DNA of 64,000 nucleotides, taken from NCBI GenBank assembly GCA_920105625.2, contig OV050030.1, forward strand, positions 161,395,863 to 161,459,862, in the 5' to 3' direction. The position numbers were made by a program, and so were the translations under genes. This DNA is from Clusia tigrina (lineage: Eukaryota; Arthropoda; Insecta; Diptera; Clusiidae). The number at the start of each line of letters is the position of its first letter. Positions within the stretch are counted from its first letter, which is position 1. This document shows positions 11,677-21,661 of this stretch, piece by piece. The notes below the pieces were generated by a model. The model did not search any database. It saw only the letters and a list, made by a program, of their open reading frames with translations, and was not told the origin of the DNA.

Positions 11677-12746
11677 ATGCCAATAGAAACTAGATCCAGA
11701 AAATTCGAACTCCCGTCCAAGGAAGAAGACATACAAGCAGAGGCCAACACCAGATTAGAGATCGCAGGAGGAATCTGTACAAACAATGCAACAAACAATA
11801 CCAGCAGTGAGACCAGCACCACCGTTGCCAACAACCATAACATCGAACGACCTTCTGAAGGATGCGCAAAAGATACACGAGTTCACGGGGACTGGACATT
11901 ATGCACTTTCTTTATTTCTACGAGAAGTGGATACCATTACTGGACGGTAAGCCGCAAATGAAACAGTACATTTTCTCGAGGACCATCATAAATAAAATAC
12001 AAGGACCTGCCTTAGATGTTGTCAGAACCTTGGGATCTAACGCCTCTTGGGACGACATAAAGGACGCACTTATAACCAACTTTGGAATGAAGGAGTCGTA
12101 CCACCAGCTGTACCAGCGAGCCATCTCAACAAAAAACTTTCAAGTAAGATCCTTTTATTTAGAGCTAAGAAATATTTTAAATAAACTTAATGAAAAGTAT
12201 GAATACGACATAAATAAGCCCATAGACTTTTGCCCAGCAAATAATGAGGGCATAATATTAAGAACCTTTATAAATAACATTAACATTAACTCAGCAACAC
12301 TAATACTTAACAAAAATATAACAAACTTACGGAGTGCATTCGACTTGCTAGAAAGTTCAGGAATGATTAGGGATGCCAATAGTCATACTTCCACAGTACA
12401 CAATAATTTCAAACATAGTAACACTAGCTACAGACAATACAACCACGGACAAAATAATCCAGGACAATACACAAAATACAACCACGGACAAAATAATCCA
12501 GGACAATACACACAAAACAACCACGGACAAAATAATCCAGGACAATACAGACAATACAACGAAGTACAAAATAACCAAAGACAAATGCGACAGCACGATG
12601 AAAGACAATATAATGGCCAAAACAGACAACAAAATAATCCTAGACAGGGTTACAATAATCGGAGAGAATCAAGGTTCACTAACGTAAACCACATGGATCA
12701 TGAAGTAAATTTTCCCTCAACGCCTCACAAACGTACTTACCTATAG
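11677..12746 (+). pseudogene. gypsy-1 gag with Asn/Gln-rich tail
   Basis: The ATG at 11677 (MPIETRSRKFELPSKEED) opens the protein. Coding similarity then moves to a second frame around 11780-11930 (conserved-looking TGTGHYALSLFLREVDTI) and to a third from about 11930 (LLDGKPQMKQYIF) through the stop at 12746, so two small indels break it. The middle is helical and capsid-like. The C-terminal 100 residues are Asn/Gln/Tyr-rich with three 13-residue repeats, and there is no CCHC knuckle, as in 17.6-group Gag. Minus-strand Leu/Val-rich open frames here are antisense shadows of this tail. Confidence 0.75.
12441..12557 (+). repeat. Three 39-bp in-frame repeats in gypsy-1 gag
   Basis: Units start at 12441, 12480 and 12519; each encodes NHGQNNPGQY plus three variable residues (TKY, TQN, RQY). 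The nucleotide copies are almost identical, so the expansion is recent, and 39 bp keeps the frame. Confidence 0.9.
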
Positions 12747-13375
12747 TAATCTTGTCCATAGGCAACGACACAATTAGGTGTCTAATAGATATAGGATCAT
12801 CAACATCCTTACTCGATGACAGAAAATTACCACAATATAGGAGGGAAAAACTAACTGCATCAATAAAATTCAATTCACTCAACAACCAAACGCTGATTGA
12901 CACGCAAATTACAACTGCGTTACCTAGTGAATTTAATGAAGATGCAAATATGGTTTGGAAAATTACAAAATTTTTTAATAAACAATTCGACGCAATAATA
13001 GGCCAAAATCTACTGAGACCATTAGGAGCAGTTGTGGATATGAGAGAGGAAGTGCTGTTAATCAATAACAACAAAATAAAATTTATAAGTGCTTGCCCAT
13101 TTCAATTTGAAGAAATACATCAATTAGATTCTAACAGCTTCGGAGACGAAGATATGTCACAACTTACCAAATCGTTGAATTCTGAAGAATCAAGGCATTT
13201 GAAGAAGTTAATAAACACTTATAATGACCTATTTTATAAAGACGGTGACTATCTAACAAACACTACTGGAATCGAACACGAAATTAACACGAAAAATGAG
13301 CAGCCAATATATTCAAAAATATATAGGTACCCGCAAATCCGCGAGCAAGAGATATCTACTCAAATGCAGATATGA
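12740..13375 (+). pseudogene. gypsy-1 protease
   Basis: The protease frame overlaps the end of gag in the -1 frame, the usual frameshift arrangement. It reads CLIDIGSSTSLLDDRK, a retropepsin active site in which DTG/DSG has become DIG, so the catalytic motif is altered. AIIGQNLLRPLGAVVD is the C-terminal conserved block. The frame ends in TGA at 13373-13375 a few codons short of RT, which continues in another frame from 13372; one or two bases are missing or extra there. Confidence 0.8.
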
Positions 13376-13815
13376 TCCAACAAGGTATTATAAAGGAAAG
13401 TAATTCACCTTATAATAGTCCCCTATGGATTGTACCTAAGAAGACTCAATACTCTGAAAAGAAAAAATGGCGCATAGTGATCGACTATAGGAAACTGAAC
13501 GAAATAACAACCGATGACAAGTTTCCTATTCCCAACATTGACCACATTTTGGATAAATTAGGCAGGGCTCAGTATTTCACATCCCTTGACTTGGCAAAAG
13601 GCTTCCACCAAATTTTCGTAAAAGAGGAGGACAGGAAGAAAACTGCTTTTTCCATGCCTTTAGGACATTATGAGTACGTACGAATGCCGTTTGGTCTGAA
13701 AAATGCCCCATCAACTTTTCAACGCCTTATGAATTCGGTATTACAGGAATTCATAAACAAGATCTGCGTAGTATATATGGACGACATATTGGTATTTAGC
13801 ACAACCATAGGCGAA
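13372..13815 (+). pseudogene. gypsy-1 reverse transcriptase, first part (fingers and palm)
   Basis: Classical Ty3/gypsy RT blocks are intact: [38 protein letters not shown] (first Asp), [17 protein letters not shown] and the YMDD catalytic motif at about 13774-13785. The frame is open and, 30 bases after YMDD, runs straight into the LOA insertion at 13816, making a chimeric frame of 798 codons that ends at 15768. The second part of this RT is at 16521-16868. Confidence 0.9.
13801..13815 (+). repeat. Target-site duplication, left (15 bp)
   Basis: ACAACCATAGGCGAA is repeated exactly at 16521-16535. It flanks the LOA insertion and proves that the LINE arrived after gypsy-1. Confidence 0.95.
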
Positions 13816-16371
13816 AGCATTGAATCGACGTCCGAGGCTAGCCGTCTTCGTAAAATTCTCCACTCCTCTAACAAAGCCCTTGACTGTATCCAAAAACCAG
13901 ATGGCAGCTGGACTCACTCAAGCGCCGAAACCCTTGATATCCTGCTAGACACCCACTTCCCAGGGAGTTTAGCCTCAGCGGATCAAGCACTCTACCAGGT
14001 GGAGCAGGTTTCGCATGATACCCTCCCCACATTCCAAGTGACAAAAAGTCACCTTGAATGGTCCATTCAAACCTTTAAGCCATACAAGTCCCCCGGACCG
14101 GACGGCATCATTCCTGCCGATATCCAAAATGGGGAAGAGATTATCCTTCCATGGCTGCTTCAAATATATAATGCAAGCCTCAGACTGCAATACATTCCCT
14201 TACGCTGGCGCACGGCTCGGGTCGTCTTCATACCAAAAGTTGGGAAGGCCTCGCACACCAAACCTAAGGATTACAGACCCATAAGTCTAACATCCTTTCT
14301 TCTTAAGGTTCTAGAAAGAGCTCTTGACCTACATATCAGGACATCGATCAACCCTTCTCTTCTCTCTGTATCTCAACACGCTTACTCTAAAGGCAAATCG
14401 GTTGAAACAGCACTTCATTCTCTCATTTCTCAAGTTGACAAATCCTTGGCGTACAAGGAATTCACACTTGCCATATTTCTGGACATCGAGGGAGCATTCA
14501 ACAATGTATGCCCCAACGCTGTCATCTCCGCACTCTATAATCTTAACCTGAATTCAGGTCTTCTTAAATTTATAGAGCTTCTACTAAAATCTAGGATCAT
14601 CACTTCCACGATCGGCAGTGCCCAATCCAGGAGGGTGGTTAACAGGGGCACGCCACAAGGGGGTGTTTTATCACCCCTCCTCTGGAACCTGGCAGTTAAC
14701 ACACTACTGGTGAGATTGGAATCTACTGGATGCAAAGTGATAGCCTATGCGGACGACATAGCAATCGCGGCATCCGGCAAATTCCCACAAACACTTTCCG
14801 AAAAACTTAACTATTCACTCTCTATTGTGTCGAACTGGTGTCGCGAATTCGAACTTGGGGTTAACCCATCCAAAACCGAGACTATGCTTTTCACTAGGAA
14901 GTACAAAATTCCAAAGTTTACAATGCCTAGTCTAAACGGCACTCCGCTCTCTTTGAGCACACACGTTAAGTACTTAGGCCTGATTCTCGACCCAAAGCTT
15001 AATTGGAAAGCCAATCTAGCTGAGAGGGCACGTAAGGCAACATGCGCTATATACTGCTGTAAAAGAGCAGTTGGTGCACGATGGGGACTTCGTCCTCGAG
15101 TCGTGCTCTGGCTCTACACGGCCATCGTTGAACCAAACCTGTTATACGGGTCGGTCTTCTGGTGGCAAGCTCTTGAAAAAGCCTGTAATATCAAACCCAT
15201 TGATAAAATCAGAAGATCCATTGCGCTACTGATCACTGGCGCTCTTCGCAGCACACCTACGAAAGCCCTTTTTGCCATGCTGCACTGGCTCCCCTCGGGG
15301 ATCCTGGTTAAGCAACAAGCCAAGCTGACAGCGATTAGACTTAATGCTCTTTCGCACTGGCGCATAACCCTGACAGGCCATGCTTCAATTCTGAATCAGG
15401 ACCCACCTGTCCCCAACTTTATCGATTATATGTCGGTCTATGCCGATTTGAACAGGGAATTCGACCTCACTATTCCAAGTCGAAGCGACTGGACCTCAGA
15501 AAACCGAATCGTCGGTGAAACAGTCGAAATCTACACCGACGGTTCCAAGCTTGGAGGTAGAGTCGGCAGCGGTATTTATTCCGACAAGCTGGACTTAAAC
15601 ATCTCCCTACGTCTCCCAGACCATTGCAGCGTTTTTCAAGCTGAGGTCATGGCCATTTACCACGCAGCCAAATGGATGCTGAGTAGTGATTTCGGCGCGG
15701 TTGACGTATCTATCTTCTCAGACAGCCAGGCCGCCATTAAATCTCTTTTTGGCTCCACGGCCACATAAAGACTAGTTCATGAATGTCGAACATCTTTAAA
15801 TGAGCTCGCAAGTTACTCTCGGGTGCACCTAGTCTGGGTTCCCGCACACAGCGAAATCCCGGGAAACTGCGAGGCGGACGAGCTTGCCAAGGCAGGCACG
15901 CTAATGCACGACATTCACCCCTCTGTAAACATCGGCATTCCACTGGCAACAGCCAAGCTGGAAGTCAAACGGAAATATCTGGCTGACGCCTACAAATCCT
16001 GGGCTAACGAGGAAAACTGCCACACGGCTAGACTAACTTGGGCAAGCATGGACAAAAACAGAACCAATCAACTTCTTCGACTTGATCGCGTATCACTGTC
16101 GACAACTGTGTCGGTTTTGACCGGCCACTGCATAATGGGACAGCACGCAGAAAGACTGGGCCTACCCTCAAATGACTTTTGCCGAGGCTGTGGCTTCGAG
16201 GAGGAGGACGAGACGGTTTTCCACCTCTTATGCCACTGCCCATCCTTGAGCAGAAGAAGAATTCGCACCTTTGGTGCCCCATTTCTTACAAGCCTGACAG
16301 AGCTGTCATCCATTAATATTAGGGACATAGCCAGGTTCATCAAAATATCAGGATGGTTTCCTGAAACATGA
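13816..16371 (+). pseudogene. LOA LINE pol: reverse transcriptase, RNase H, CCHC-type end; one stop
   Basis: The frame begins inside the linker ([19 protein letters not shown]). RT blocks follow: [55 protein letters not shown] (first Asp), [16 protein letters not shown] and [12 protein letters not shown] at about 14740-14775 (catalytic pair intact). RNase H starts [16 protein letters not shown] and includes [10 protein letters not shown]. It is interrupted by a TAA at 15766-15768; the same frame continues VHLVWVPAHSEIPGNCEADELA, completing the domain. The C-terminal CRGC...HLLCHC cluster precedes the stop at 16371. A single nonsense codon is the only lesion seen in 850 codons, so this insertion is recent. 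Confidence 0.88.
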
Positions 16372-16499
16372 CGGGGGAGTCGTGCCTTTCCAGGCGCTGT
16401 CCTTGCGCTGACTATCACCATCCCAAGTATGGGAACCTTTTTAGTCAGTGCTTGAACGGCGCCACACCGTGGTATCACATTGGGCTAACTGGGCGGCCA

Positions 16500-16520
16500 C
16501 TCCTACCTACCTACCTACCT
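16500..16520 (+). repeat. CTAC tandem tail of the LOA LINE
   Basis: About five CTAC units sit between the LINE 3' UTR and the right target-site copy. Short tandem tails in place of poly(A) are usual in I/LOA-type LINEs. Confidence 0.8.
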
Positions 16521-16868
16521 ACAACCATAGGCGAACATGTAAGTAGTATTAGGAAAATATTCGAGAAATTACGTTCGCATAACCTAAAAATTCAATTTGA
16601 TAAATGCAAATTCTTTTCAAAAGAGACCGAATATTTGGGACACGTTATGACACCCGAAGGCGTCAAACCTAATCCATGGAAAATCGAAACTATTTTAAAC
16701 CTTAGATTGCCTCGAACAACAAAACAAATAAAATCATTTTTGGGATTAACTGGCTACTATCGCAAATTCAAACGAGATTATTCCAAAATAGCTCAACCAA
16801 TGACTCAATACCTCAAAAAAAAACAGCAAAATAAACATAAACGACTCAAACTATATAAATGCCTTTGA
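16521..16868 (+). pseudogene. gypsy-1 reverse transcriptase, second part (thumb/connection)
   Basis: It starts with the right target-site copy (16521-16535) and resumes gypsy RT exactly where it stopped. HNLKIQFDKCKFF, EYLGHVMTPEGVKPNP and IKSFLGLTGYYRKFKRDYSKIAQPM are standard Ty3/gypsy blocks. The frame hits a stop at 16868 where an indel in an A-rich run shifts it; coding similarity resumes in another frame. Confidence 0.88.
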
Positions 16869-17334
16869 AAAACTAAATCTAATATTGACGGAAGCACCCA
16901 TATTAACATATCCTGACTTTAACCAAAAATTTAAAGTAGTTACCGATGCTAGCATGTTCGCTATAGGAGCTGTTCTTCAGCAGAATAATCACCCATTTGC
17001 TACGATAGCAGAACATTAAACGATCATGAACGAAACTACTCAACCACAGAAAGGAATTACTAGCAATCGTGTGGGCTACCAATTACTTCAGACCATACAT
17101 TTATGGAGTAAATTTTGAACTGGCAACAGACCACCAACCCTTAAAATAGTTACATGCTAAAACAAAAGGCAAAGACATTAATTCTCGATTGCAAAGATGG
17201 CTTTTAAAACTAGGAGAATACAATATAAACATGGATTACATCAAAGGAGGCGATAATAAAGTAGCAGATTTTTTAAGCCGTGTTAATGCAGACACAAATG
17301 AAATCAACACAATAGAAGTTCACAGTCAATAACC
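16869..17334 (+). pseudogene. gypsy-1 RNase H and tether, at least four lesions
   Basis: KVVTDASMFAIGAVLQQ marks the RNase H start. A frame change follows near 17015 and another near 17045. ATDHQPLK is followed by TAG where Trp is expected (about 17147). The tether NSRLQRWLLKLGEY and the DNKVADFLSRVN end are recognisable. A TAA at 17332-17334 separates it from the integrase. Confidence 0.8.
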
Positions 17335-18245
17335 TGGTATTGAACATCCAGATACACAATACCCTAACAACCATATACCAACATTAGATACTGTAGTGAA
17401 TAGATTTAAAACACAAATCATACTTACAAATGACAAAACACAGGACTTTAGTATCAAACATGGCAATAAGAAAATTTTTTTAAGCGCAGCTGACCTACAA
17501 CGTAACATATCTCATATTTTAAAGCACCACACAGGAAATGGAAAAATAGGAGTTTACTCAGAGTTAACTGACAACGATTTTAAAACATTTGAACATAAAG
17601 CAAAAGAGCTTTCCGAAAATAACTTAAAATTCGTAAGATGTGCCTACTATGCAAAAGATATGCACAATGAAGATGAAACCTACAAACAAATACAAAAATA
17701 CCACAAATACGAAACAGGACATACTGGAATTAATGAAAATTACGAAGGCCTCAAAAAATATATATATTACCCTAACCTAAAAAATTTGATTCAGAAATAC
17801 ATAAACAATTGCGATACTTGCAACCGCGTAAAATATGATAGAAATCCTATCAAGGAAAATTTTGAAATGACAGAGACTCCAACAGACATTAACCAAATAG
17901 TACATATGGACGTATACACAAACTCAAAAGCTAATTTTTTGACATTTATCGATAGATTCTCTAAGTTCGGCACCGCATATTACATTGAAGATAGAAATCA
18001 CAGAACGATTATTGAAAAACTAAGAGATCTCAGATCTCATTACATTAGCAGAGAGAATAAGATTTCTAAATATCGAAAACAAGCAACTTAGCATAAAAGA
18101 GAAAATGCGTTGGGCAATAGAATGGTATAATAATAGTTACCACTCAACAATAAAGGAAAAACCAATTAATGTACAACAAGGGAATTGTGACAAAAGTCAG
18201 ATTTATACAAATTCCATTAAAGAAAAAACTAGATACATAATTAAA
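17335..18245 (+). pseudogene. gypsy-1 integrase with core deletion
   Basis: The main open part is 17396-18091. The HHCC finger is present (YHKYETGHTG ... NNCDTCNRVK). The core starts with QIVHMDVYTNSKANFLTFID, giving the first catalytic Asp, and stops shortly after YYIEDRNHRTI. A junction near 18035 jumps to the region that follows the catalytic Glu; in another frame KMRWAIEWYNNSYHSTIKEKP (about 18105-18165) is the normal post-Glu block. The second Asp and the Glu are therefore deleted and the enzyme is dead. Confidence 0.8.
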
Positions 18246-18746
18246 CACAACTGTTGGAGACAGATATATTAAAAATTTAAGAAGATGTAATAACTGTATA
18301 ATGAAAAAGAACTGCATGCACATATTTAATAACATTTCCGAAATTATAGAATTAAATAACTAGCAAAAAACCAACATTTAGCAAATTTCTCAAATACTTG
18401 TGACGAACGTAAATTAATTTTAAATGGAAATGATTTATGTAACTTCAACAACTGTTCAATCATTATAAATAATAATAAAATACAAAATGCAGAGAGACAG
18501 TTTAAAAAAAGTTTCACGATACCAAATTATTTGGAAAGCATTAAAGATTCAAATAAAAAGATAACATTTGACAACTTAATTCTAGAAAAAATTCAAAATC
18601 TGAAAAAAATCAGTGAAATTAAATATTCCAAGCACGAAAAATATGCATTTGGAAGCGCTTTAGTAATAATTGTAATTGTAATAATAATATTTATTGTAAC
18701 GTTGACCTGTAAGGACAAAAAACTGCAAGTAAAGATAAAAATATGA
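18246..18746 (+). pseudogene. gypsy-1 envelope remnant (C-terminal membrane part)
   Basis: Downstream of pol an AT-rich stretch carries broken frames. The last, 18531-18746, ends with a strongly hydrophobic segment (SALVIIVIVIIIFIVTLTC) and a short Lys-rich tail, directly before the polypurine tract. This is the position and shape of the transmembrane end of an errantivirus Env. Most of the ectodomain is missing or unreadable, with stops throughout. The assignment rests on position and on the membrane segment only. Confidence 0.55.
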
Positions 18747-18769
18747 TACCTCAGGAGTGTCCTCAAACT

Positions 18770-18780
18770 AAGGGGGGAGG
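18770..18780 (+). other. gypsy-1 polypurine tract
   Basis: AAGGGGGGAGG lies immediately before the 3' LTR start, where plus-strand cDNA synthesis is primed. Confidence 0.85.
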
Positions 18781-19367
18781 AGTTACGCCAGCAGTTGCTG
18801 CGAACCCTAAATCTAACACCAAACGTCAGCTGAGATATCATTCTTATCAAGTATGAACCTCACAAATGACCACCAAAGCCGTTTATGCATTTTCCAATTC
18901 CCTTTCATATTTCGAGACCATTCTCAAGTGCAACGACACAAACCTCCCAAAGAGCAAAGTCAGTACGATCAGTACAATGACATAAATCAGCTGAAGTGCA
19001 ATGACATAAACAATCCAAAAAACAAAGTCAGTACGATCAGTACAATGACATTAATTAACTGAAATGCAATGACATAAGCAACCCCTAAATGAAACGTCTG
19101 CAATTCTCAGTGCATTAGCACTTGTTCAGCTACGGCTTTGCACTCTGCTTATTGGTGGTTATAGACGTTTACCTCTCTTTCTACCCTCCAACATAATTTT
19201 GGAATATACTTTTGTGCCTACAGCAGCGATAACAAATAATCGATGTTAAGTAAGTTAGTTATGGTTTCGGCATAAGTAATTTAAAATTGTTAGTTCAGTT
19301 TTAAGATAAACACCGTAATAAAAACAACGTTGAACAGAAGTTCTCTCCGCGTTTTATTAACGTAACT
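18781..19367 (+). repeat. gypsy-1 3' LTR (587 bp)
   Basis: It begins AGTTACGCCAGCAG and ends TTAACGTAACT. It is nearly identical to the 5' LTR but retains a roughly 60-base block (about 19284-19350) that the 5' LTR has lost. The CGTG target duplication follows. Confidence 0.92.
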
Positions 19368-19712
19368 CGTGTGAAGCCTCATCAGCATTTTCTTACACGT
19401 GCGGTCTAAAGTATTAATTTGCCCCAAGTATGCACAAACGCTGGTGCCTTGCATACATTTGCAGACACCACACATATATTTAATTCTGTAGAATAAGCTA
19501 AATTATAATATAAATTCATCATAATCATAATCAATTAATAAATAAAAATTGACATATACTTTTGAAGTCAAACATTCAACAGTGTTTTCCTTTGTCGCCA
19601 ATTATCAACCACAAGGTTAATTCAAGAATACTACTTGATTAGCCACAACACTCTTGCAGTACTCTACTCAAGATACATCAGACTTCAGTATTGCACTAGA
19701 AGTTATTAATTA
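19368..19712 (+). repeat. BEL-1 3' LTR, right piece (truncated)
   Basis: It starts with the CGTG target-site copy and continues TGAAGCCTCATCAGC, collinear with 3893-4218 of the 5' LTR. Similarity fades at about 19712, so the last 70 or so bases and the outer target-site duplication are missing; gypsy-2-like sequence follows. Confidence 0.8.
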
Positions 19713-20009
19713 TTTTGAGTGCAAGTTCAGGGCTAAAGTCACTGCACTGTCTAACATGCATGCGCTGCAATATAGGCAGCGTGTGTTATTGCACCCCCAA
19801 AATGCTGGTCTAGCGTATTTGGGTATTGAGTGCAATTGCGTATGTTGCGCTATTGTCAGTTTGTTTGCATATGCGACTTATTGCTGTGCTTATGACGATG
19901 TGTGGTCGTCAGTGTACACTTGTGTGGTACACTACAATATAATGTAGAACTACAACTCTTGGTGGGAGACTATCAGAGAGTTAGGGAATAGATACGCATC
20001 CGTTGTTTC

Positions 20010-20198
20010 GTGGTTAGTAGAACAGCCAATGTGTTCATCGAGATACCCTGCAAGGAAGCAGCTAGTGGAAAACTATTGATTTTGGTAGACTCAGGAACAG
20101 ACACAAGCCTAGTAAAATCTAGTGTTTTACAAAAAGGACTGGAGGTTAATCCGACGGATGTAAAAATGCTTAAAGGTGCCTTTGGGGTGGTGTATTAG
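20010..20198 (+). pseudogene. gypsy-2 protease
   Basis: TANVFIEIPC ... LLILVDSGTDTSLVKSS is a retropepsin N-terminal half with the DSG triad intact. The frame ends at 20198 about 60 codons in; the second half of the domain is not readable as one piece. Confidence 0.7.
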
Positions 20199-20249
20199 GA
20201 CATTAGGCTCAGTTAGGGTGAACCACAGCGAGTTTAAAGACGTTTCAGA

Positions 20250-20654
20250 ATGAACGTAGTGAAACTTGAAAAGGAAGGTGTTCCGGCTGACGGTATATTC
20301 GGGAGGGATAAACTTAGGTCCCGCAGCATTCTCGATGCAGTAACTAAAAAGTTATCACTTTTCATTAAGAATACGAATAGGATTCTGACTCTTCCACTAA
20401 GGGCACTGTGGGAAGGTACCGTGAATAGGGTTAAGAACAGTAGTCAGGATATGGTAGGCGCGAGGACAACGAGAGTAATTACGCTCCGTTTGAACATGAA
20501 GCTTCGGACGGTTGTTTTGCAGAAGCAGCAGCTAGCGAAGGGCGTATATATGGGAGAGACCATAACGCATGTTGACAAGGGTAAGGTGTACGCTTGCGTA
20601 CTAAGTGCATCAGAAAAGGATAAGGATTTCAGGCCTAATAATAATAATAATTAA
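20250..20654 (+). pseudogene. gypsy-2 protease end and PR-RT spacer
   Basis: VPADGIFGRDKLRSRS resembles the I(L/I)GRDxL block at the end of the gypsy protease, so this frame continues the protease after a frameshift. The remainder is basic and ends in Asn codons from an AAT repeat. I recognise no other domain. Confidence 0.5.
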
Positions 20655-20918
20655 TTTTAATTAATAATAATAATTTTAAAAAACCAAATTATGGATCAGT
20701 TAACCAGATTAAGCAGGTAGATATAAGAAAAAGGATGGAGAGAGTACTCGAATCACTGAGTTGGAACCAAGAGTAAAATCGGAAGAGAAGGCGTCTATAG
20801 AAGCCATTTTTACATCATTCCATGGCTTATTTCTGATAGAAAGAGACCAGCTAGCATACACACCTGAGAACGAATATGAAATACCAATTAGAGCGGATCA
20901 GCCGCCAATTAATTAAGA

Positions 20919-21661
20919 TTGCCACAAGCTCACAAGCCAGATGAGATAAATAGCCAAGTTGTAGGGATGTTAAAGGATAATATAACTACACCAAGTTCAT
21001 TGCCTTGGCATTCACAAATAATTCTAGTGCCAAAGAAGGGAGGAGCTCAGGGTCAGAAGAAGTGGAGAATGATCGTTAATTTCAGAAAATTGAATTACGC
21101 CACTATCAAGCAGCTGTTCCTGATTCCAAAGATAGAAGAAATCCTGGACCAATAAGAACATAGTAGATAATTTTCCACGTTTGATTTAGCAAGTGGCTAC
21201 CATCAGGTGCTGGTGGATACCCAAGATAGGATGCCATTTGGATTAGCAGGAGCACCAGCTACTAATGAACTATGTGCTAACAGGCTTGCAAGGGTTAGAT
21301 TGTTTGATATATCTAGATGCTGCAGCATTTTCAATGGAAGGTGCTCCAGAAATTGCGAGAACACAATTTAAAATTTAACTCGAAGAAGTGTCAGTTTCTA
21401 TGAAGAGAGGTGATTTGCCTAGCCCATCGTTGTTCAGAAGCGTTGACGGACCCCCAGATGGTGGAATGCATAAATAATTTGGCAATTCCAAGAATTAGCA
21501 AAGAAGTGCAAGCAGTGCTAGGACTACTGAACTATTATAGAAAATTCGTAGAAGAACTATCCGGAATTGCGTTGCCAATTAATAAGTTGCTACGTAAAGA
21601 AGCAATGTTCGAATGGACAGAGATCTGTCAACAAGCATTCCAGAGAGTAAAAAGAGGGTAA
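20919..21661 (+). pseudogene. gypsy-2 reverse transcriptase, decayed
   Basis: WHSQIILVPKKG and KKWRMIVNFRKLNYATIKQ are the fingers. FSTFDLASGYHQVLVD is the first Asp block and RMPFGLAGAPAT the next, reached over stops. The expected YLDD motif reads YLDAAAFS, so the second catalytic Asp is gone. NYYRKFVEELSGIALPINKLL (21520-21600) is the RT-connection block. Stops fall near 21153 and 21376, along with several frame changes. Confidence 0.75.

Larger units (their letters stand above)
13816..16520 (+). mobile_element. 5'-truncated LOA-clade LINE inside gypsy-1
   Basis: The insert is 2705 bp between 15-bp target duplications, with a 3' tail of repeated CTAC units (about 16500-16520). The element lacks ORF1 and its endonuclease; it starts shortly before the RT, as expected from incomplete target-primed reverse transcription. 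RT followed by RNase H and a Cys/His C-terminus points to the LOA/I group (LOA, Bilbo-like); the clade is an inference from motifs. Confidence 0.9.
10884..19367 (+). mobile_element. gypsy-1, errantivirus-like LTR element inserted in the BEL-1 3' LTR
   Basis: The flanks carry a 4-bp target duplication CGTG (10880-10883 and 19368-19371). LTRs begin (A/G)GTTACGCC and end CGTAACT, the AGTTA...TAACT style of the 17.6/297/gypsy group. Order inside: primer site, gag, PR, RT, RNase H, integrase, env remnant, polypurine tract. A LOA LINE interrupts RT. The interior has many disabling lesions although the two LTRs are nearly identical. Confidence 0.9.

Noticed and set aside
12357..12632. Minus-strand Val/Leu/Ser-rich hydrophobic open frame resembling a membrane protein
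   Set aside because: It is the complement of the Asn/Gln-rich gag repeats; its repeat structure follows the gag units exactly.
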